In this document: positions 35,030 through 39,109 of the stretch, in pieces | Layout: every line of letters starts with the position of its first letter | How positions within the stretch are numbered: the first letter of the stretch is position 1 | Origin: an uncultured Bacteroidales bacterium | Lineage (GTDB): Bacteria > Bacteroidota > Bacteroidia > Bacteroidales > UBA3663 | Assembly (NCBI GenBank): GCA_902779265.1 | Contig: CACZAY010000016.1 | Location: forward strand, 1 to 39,109 | Direction: 5' to 3' | DNA: 39,109 nt | Notes under the pieces: generated by a model | The model's database searches: none | Told to the model about the DNA's origin: nothing | Seen by the model: the letters and a program-made list of their open reading frames with translations, nothing else | Translations under genes and position numbers: made by a program

Positions 35030-36184
35030 TTACAGCACCACGCTGGCTGGGATGGCGCGGCAATTGTAGTGCGACGCCATAATCTGGCCGTAGGCACCCG
35101 CGCTGCGCAGGGCAACCAAATCGCCACGCTTGGTGACAGGCAGAATCTCGTCCGTGCCGAAACAGTCGCTCGACTCACAGATGGGGCCGACCACGTCATA
35201 TTTGTCTGTTTCCTGCACGCCAGCGGCCTCAGCACTGATATTTTCGATGTTGTGATGCGCCTGATACAGTGCCGGTCGAATCAAGTCGCTCATGCCTGCA
35301 TCGAGGATGACAAACTTCTTGTTCAGACCCTCCTTCACATAGAGCACCTTGCTGATCAGGCTGCCACATTGGCAAACGACCGAACGGCCCAGCTCGAAGT
35401 GAAGTTCCTGACCTTCACGCAGTTGCAGATGTTTGGCATAATTATCGAAGAAACTGCCGAAATCCGGAATTGGATTCTCGTCGGGATTCACATAGTCGCA
35501 ACCCAGACCGCCGCCCACGTTGATGGTCTCCAGGCGGATGCCCTTGGCCTCAATATGCTCCTGCAACTTATTGATTCGGTCGCAAAGCATCGCAAACGGC
35601 TCCAGTTCGAGCAACTGACTGCCGATGTGGAAGTGCAAGCCTATCAGCTTGATATTCTTCAACTTCATGGCCAATGCGATGACATCGTCCAACATCTCCA
35701 TCGAGATGCCGAACTTGTTCTCGCTCAGACCCGTCGTGATGTATTTGTGCGTATGAGCATCGACATTCGGATTGACACGGATGGCCACACGAGCCACCTT
35801 GCCCTTGGCCGCAGCCAGTTCGTCGATGACCTCCAGCTCGGGAATTGACTCGACGTTGAAGCAGGCGATGTCTGCATCCAATGCCAGATTGATCTCCCAA
35901 TCGGCCTTTCCGACGCCGGCAAAAACGACCTTGTTGGCAGGGAAACCGGCCTTCAGACAGGTCTCGACCTCGCCGCCGCTCACACAGTCGCAGCCCAGGC
36001 CGCTCTGGTTGACGATGCTCAGCACGGTCGGATCCACATTGGCCTTGACAGCATAATGCACGCGGAAGGCAGAATGCTTGGCCGCCTCCATGTTGATTGT
36101 GTCCAATGTCTTTTGGAGAAGGTTCTTGTCGTAATAATAGAACGGAGTCTTCACTCCAGCAAATTGTTCAATCGGAAAGTTCAT
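35030..36184 (-). CDS. lysA: Diaminopimelate decarboxylase
   Basis: It converts meso-diaminopimelate to lysine and CO2 with PLP, the last step of lysine synthesis. The 384-aa enzyme has the PLP lysine in HYAVKAN (K47), HFHIGSQ near 190, the phosphate loop GGGLG near 223, ICESSDCFG near 333 (the Cys that completes the neighbouring active site) and GAYG near 363. The start is ATG 36184; the upstream GTG is less likely. Length is slightly short for the family (about 400-420). It follows lysC by 118 bases, which hold a hairpin and an 8-G tract. Confidence 0.94.
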   Translation of the reverse strand: MNFPIEQFAGVKTPFYYYDKNLLQKTLDTINMEAAKHSAFRVHYAVKANVDPTVLSIVNQSGLGCDCVSGGEVETCLKAGFPANKVVFAGVGKADWEINLALDADIACFNVESIPELEVIDELAAAKGKVARVAIRVNPNVDAHTHKYITTGLSENKFGISMEMLDDVIALAMKLKNIKLIGLHFHIGSQLLELEPFAMLCDRINKLQEHIEAKGIRLETINVGGGLGCDYVNPDENPIPDFGSFFDNYAKHLQLREGQELHFELGRSVVCQCGSLISKVLYVKEGLNKKFVILDAGMSDLIRPALYQAHHNIENISAEAAGVQETDKYDVVGPICESSDCFGTDEILPVTKRGDLVALRSAGAYGQIMASHYNCRAIPASVVL

Positions 36185-36199
36185 AACGCAAAACACTTA

Positions 36200-36207
36200 G
36201 GGGGGGG
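36200..36207. repeat. Eight-G homopolymer upstream of lysA
   Basis: A run of 8 G on the plus strand (8 C in the direction of lysA transcription) lies 16 bases before the lysA ATG. It could vary in length by slippage, but may also simply be a sequencing-sensitive tract. Confidence 0.5.
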
Positions 36208-36257
36208 AAGGATTCTGAATGATACCGCTTTGGGGAGACTGGACGGTCAATAAATCA

Positions 36258-36293
36258 GGATACCCTTCCCCTGACGCGAGGGGAAGGATATCA
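36258..36293 (-). other. lysC-lysA intergenic hairpin
   Basis: CCTTCCCCT (36264-36272) pairs perfectly with AGGGGAAGG (36279-36287), with flanking GATA/TATC adding pairs. Downstream of lysC in the direction of transcription it lacks a T run, so it may stabilise mRNA or attenuate rather than terminate. Confidence 0.55.
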
Positions 36294-36302
36294 TACTATC
36301 GC

Positions 36303-37622
36303 TCAATCGCGGAAAAGGTGGGCGCTCAGGCTCTGGAGAGCCTTGATCTTGTCCTCCTTCTTGACGAGCATCGAGATGTTGTAGTTCGAGCCGCCGTAAG
36401 AAATCATGCGGACTGGGACATCGGCCATAGCCTCAATCACACGGCTCTCGAAACCGAGGTTGTCCCACTTCATATCACCCACTACGGCGATGATTACCAT
36501 GTCCTTATCTACCTGGACGGTGCCGAACTTCTTCAAGTCATCGACGATTTCGTCCAATTTCTTGTCGTTGTCGATGGTCAATGAGACTCCGACCTCGCTC
36601 GTCGTCACCAGATCGACCGATGTCTTGTAACGGTCGAACACCTCAAATACCTGGCTCATAAAGCCATAGGCCAACAACATGCGGCTCGACTTGATGCGGA
36701 TGGAGGTGATGCCGTCCTTGGCAGCGACAGCCTTGATCTTGCCGGCCTCGGTCTGGTTGCTGATCATGGTGCCTGGGGCCGATGGTTCCATCGTGTTCAA
36801 CAGACGGACAGGGATGTTATACATACGGGCCGGCGTGATGCAGGTCGGGTGCAGGATCTTGGCGCCGAAATAGGCCAACTCGGCAGCCTCGTCGAAATTG
36901 AGGTTGCGCACAGGCTTGGTACCCTCGACGAAACGCGGGTCGTTGTTGTGCATACCGTCGATGTCGGTCCAGATCTGGATTTCATCGGCACGGATGGCGG
37001 CACCCACGATGCTGGCGCTGTAGTCCGAACCGCCACGCTGCAGGTTGTCAATCTCGCCGTAGGCATTGCGGCAGATGAAGCCCTGGGTGACATAGATCAG
37101 CTGGTCAGGGAAGGCGGCCATCTGGTCCTTCAGATGCTCCTCAATGTACTTGAAGTCGGGTTCGGCATTCTTGTCAATTCGCATATACTCGAGGGCAGGC
37201 AGGAAAGCGACCTTGACACCCTGCTCCTGCAAGTAGAGGTTCATCAGGTTGGTGCTCATCAGCTCGCCCTGGGCAACGATGCAGCGCTCCTCGAAGATGG
37301 TGAACGGGTGATTGGCAAACGAACGGATATAGTCGAAGATGCCGCGCAGGACCTCGGCTGCCTTCTCCTTGTATTCGGCATGGGCATAGAGCTCATCGAT
37401 GGTCTCGGCATACTTCTGCTCCAACCGATTGATGACATCGGCCGCACCCATCGCGTTCTGCAGCTTGTAATAGCCCGAAATCTCAAGCAAAGAATTGGTC
37501 GTTCCAGACATGGCCGACAACACAACTACCTTGGGCTGGCCATCCTCAACAATCAAACCAGCAACGTTCTTGATACGCTGGGCAGAGCCGACAGACGTAC
37601 CACCGAATTTCATAACTTTCAT
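36303..37622 (-). CDS. lysC: Aspartate kinase, monofunctional
   Basis: It phosphorylates aspartate, the first step to lysine, threonine and methionine. The 439-aa protein starts MKVMKFGGTSVGS, with the ATP-site KFGGTS at 5-10; the ATG at 37622 is chosen by the typical MKV-x-KFGGTS start. Later motifs are GGSDYSAS near 195-200 and WTDIDGMHNNDPR near 217 (substrate and ATP contacts). Two C-terminal ACT domains follow (GITSIRIKSSRM near 305 and DMVIIAVVGDM near 380), the usual feedback sites. No homoserine dehydrogenase domain is attached. It pairs with lysA in the same orientation. Confidence 0.95.
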   Translation of the reverse strand: MKVMKFGGTSVGSAQRIKNVAGLIVEDGQPKVVVLSAMSGTTNSLLEISGYYKLQNAMGAADVINRLEQKYAETIDELYAHAEYKEKAAEVLRGIFDYIRSFANHPFTIFEERCIVAQGELMSTNLMNLYLQEQGVKVAFLPALEYMRIDKNAEPDFKYIEEHLKDQMAAFPDQLIYVTQGFICRNAYGEIDNLQRGGSDYSASIVGAAIRADEIQIWTDIDGMHNNDPRFVEGTKPVRNLNFDEAAELAYFGAKILHPTCITPARMYNIPVRLLNTMEPSAPGTMISNQTEAGKIKAVAAKDGITSIRIKSSRMLLAYGFMSQVFEVFDRYKTSVDLVTTSEVGVSLTIDNDKKLDEIVDDLKKFGTVQVDKDMVIIAVVGDMKWDNLGFESRVIEAMADVPVRMISYGGSNYNISMLVKKEDKIKALQSLSAHLFRD

Positions 37623-37656
37623 CTTTATATGCGAAATAATTATAATTTTCCAGCCG

Positions 37657-37688
37657 CGAATATAACCCAATTATTCCAAATCGCAAAA
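37657..37688 (-). promoter_or_regulatory. lysC promoter
   Basis: On the minus strand: TTTTG (37688-37684), 19 bases, then TATATTCG (37664-37657), close to the Bacteroidota consensus. It lies 35 bases before the lysC ATG. Confidence 0.6.
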
Positions 37689-37724
37689 CAAATCCCCGAA
37701 AAAGTATATTTTTGCCAAGTAGAT

Positions 37725-39109
37725 TTACCCCTTTTCGAGCATTTCGTCACTCGGATTGACCAAGTACAAGGTCTGGGTCGCGCGAGTGAAGGCGGTGTAG
37801 ATCCATCGGTAAAAATCGACGCCGAGGTGTTCGGGATTGATGTAGGCGACGTCGAGATAGACATCGCTCCATTGGCCGCCCTGGCTCTTGTGGCACGTCA
37901 CGCAGTAGCCATATTTCACCTGCAGGGCGTTGAAGTAGGGGTTCTCTTTCATCATTTTGTAGAGGTCGCGCTGGTTGCGGATTTCGGGATAGTCCTGGGC
38001 AATGGCGGTGAAGAGTTCCTGCTGGCGTGACTGGGGCAGATGCGGCCCATCGGTCGTGAGGGTATCGAGCATCATCGTGACCTCGGTCTCGATGTCGTAG
38101 TCGGGCAGCAGGATCTCGACATCGGCAAAACGGAAGCCGTACATCTCGCGGACGTTCCGCACACGCCGCACCTCGACGACGTCGCCATTGGCTATAAAGG
38201 GGAGCTGGTCGAAGTCCTTGCCCCAGAAATAGTTGTTCTTCACCACGAGCAGGCGGTCGCCGGAGGTCAGCTCCTCCTCGCGGCCCAGAATCTGGTTGCG
38301 CACGCCGGCATTGAACTGGTTGGCTCGCTTGTTCGAGCGCGTGATGATGATGGTGTCGTCCAATCCGGCGCGGCCGTATGAGCTTTCGAGACACTCCAGA
38401 AATTCGTATCCGTCGATGCGCCGCACGTCGTCAAAATTCTTATATAGTACGCGGGGAAGGGCATCGACAAGCCCATCGGCGAGCTGCTGACGGAGGATTG
38501 TGGCATTGGCCAATATCCCTGAATCCAACTGCTGGCGGGCGACCTCTGTGAGCTGGGCCGTGATGACCTGGAGCCCGTAGCCGCGCAACTGACGCTCGTC
38601 CAGGGCGGGGCTGCGCTGTTGGCCGACGGGGGGCAGCTGTGCATCATCGCCCACGAGAAGGAGACGGCAACCATCGGCACTGTAAACATACTCGATGAGG
38701 TCGTCCAGCAGGTTGCCCGTACCGAAAGGACTGCCCTCGTTGAGCGTCGAAATCATCGAGGCCTCGTCACAGATGTAGAGCACATCGTGCTGGCGGTTGT
38801 CCAACAGTTGGAAGCCCGTCATCTCGACGCTGAACTTCTGCTGGCGGTAGATGCTCTTGTGGATGGTGAACGCCACCTTGTCGGCCTTTAGCGCGAAGAC
38901 CTTAGCCGCGCGGCCCGTGGGTGCCATCAGGAAGGTGCGCATCTTCAGTTCGTCCATGGTCTTGACCAATGCACCGATCAACGAAGTCTTGCCCGTGCCC
39001 GCATAGCCACGCAGGACGAAGATTTTCTCCTTTCCCGTGTCACTGAGGACGAAGTCGGAAAGCATCTGAATTGTAGTCTGCTGCGTTTTATTGGCCTCAA
39101 AAGGCAGTT
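37725..39109 (-). CDS. RecD-like ATP-dependent DNA helicase (5' end cut by window)
   Basis: An SF1B helicase of the RecD2/AAA_30 group, common in Bacteroidales. The frame stays open to the window edge: before the internal Met at 39065 come LPFEANKTQQTTIQ, the usual N-terminus with its Gln motif, so only a few residues are missing. Motifs: Walker A GYAGTGKT, motif II ICDEASMI, motif III LVGDDAQLPPVG, a UvrD-like C-terminal region with VTCHKSQGGQW, and motif VI YTAFTRA. It would unwind DNA 5' to 3' in repair or recombination. It lies 102 bases upstream of lysC, which has its own promoter. Confidence 0.9.
   Translation of the reverse strand, partial: LPFEANKTQQTTIQMLSDFVLSDTGKEKIFVLRGYAGTGKTSLIGALVKTMDELKMRTFLMAPTGRAAKVFALKADKVAFTIHKSIYRQQKFSVEMTGFQLLDNRQHDVLYICDEASMISTLNEGSPFGTGNLLDDLIEYVYSADGCRLLLVGDDAQLPPVGQQRSPALDERQLRGYGLQVITAQLTEVARQQLDSGILANATILRQQLADGLVDALPRVLYKNFDDVRRIDGYEFLECLESSYGRAGLDDTIIITRSNKRANQFNAGVRNQILGREEELTSGDRLLVVKNNYFWGKDFDQLPFIANGDVVEVRRVRNVREMYGFRFADVEILLPDYDIETEVTMMLDTLTTDGPHLPQSRQQELFTAIAQDYPEIRNQRDLYKMMKENPYFNALQVKYGYCVTCHKSQGGQWSDVYLDVAYINPEHLGVDFYRWIYTAFTRATQTLYLVNPSDEMLEKG
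38505..38514. repeat. ATTGGCCAAT palindrome 10 (in helicase gene)
   Basis: Second of the two full palindromes inside a coding region. Confidence 0.85.

Noticed and set aside
37700..37712. TATATTTTTG on the plus strand as a promoter
   Set aside because: No plus-strand gene follows, and the spacing differs from the consensus. It lies in the AT-rich gap between the helicase gene and lysC.

Overview
The window is Bacteroidota DNA, order Bacteroidales by gene content. It carries SusC/SusD outer-membrane pairs, TonB-dependent receptors, many lipoproteins with a Cys followed by Asp/Lys, and the Bacteroidota promoter type (TAnnTTTG at -7, TTTG about 19 bases upstream). There are no classical Shine-Dalgarno sites, no tRNA or rRNA and no CRISPR array. 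The family cannot be fixed from what I can see.

The window falls into two blocks with different character. Block 1 (1 to about 10.2 kb) is very GC-rich. It holds a small beta-grasp-like ORF and a 5'-nucleotidase, holA and a GH51 arabinofuranosidase on divergent promoters, and a four-gene operon (ABC ATPase, ABC permease, and a 5'-nucleotidase whose two domains are separate genes). A zinc-ribbon protein, a structured intergenic region, ssb and a broken DUF3575/LuxR mosaic ORF follow. Block 2 (about 10.25 kb to the end) is less GC-rich and saturated with the palindrome ATTGGCCAAT and its half-sites. I found none of these by eye in block 1. The change coincides with the broken mosaic ORF, so a recombination boundary or an assembly chimera near 9.95-10.26 kb must be considered.

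Block 2 begins with a SusC receptor, a SusD lipoprotein on its own promoter, a calycin-like lipoprotein, a decayed FISUMP-domain gene and a small beta-barrel protein. Next comes what looks like a metal, probably copper, acquisition cluster (17.8-27.1 kb): a short Cys-rich HYC_CC_PP-like protein, a TonB receptor, an HMA (MerP/CopZ-like) protein, a possible small RNA, a YtkA-like lipoprotein, a second TonB receptor with an OprC/NosA-like CxxxM site, a PstS-like binding protein without its ABC partners, and an SLC1-type symporter. Five promoters here, including that of susD, share a dyad operator TACCACA-N2-TGTGGTA. Four of them place it 46-48 bases before the -7 element, which suggests one regulon with an upstream-bound activator.

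A type III restriction-modification pair (27.6-32.5 kb) follows, with an AT-rich target-recognition segment in mod, preceded by a long strongly base-paired leader. The last part, on the minus strand, is a housekeeping block: a RecD-like helicase (cut by the window end), lysC, lysA, a DUF3078-like outer-membrane protein and a Crp/Fnr regulator. Several interspersed repeats, one with terminal inverted repeats, sit 3' of genes in block 2.
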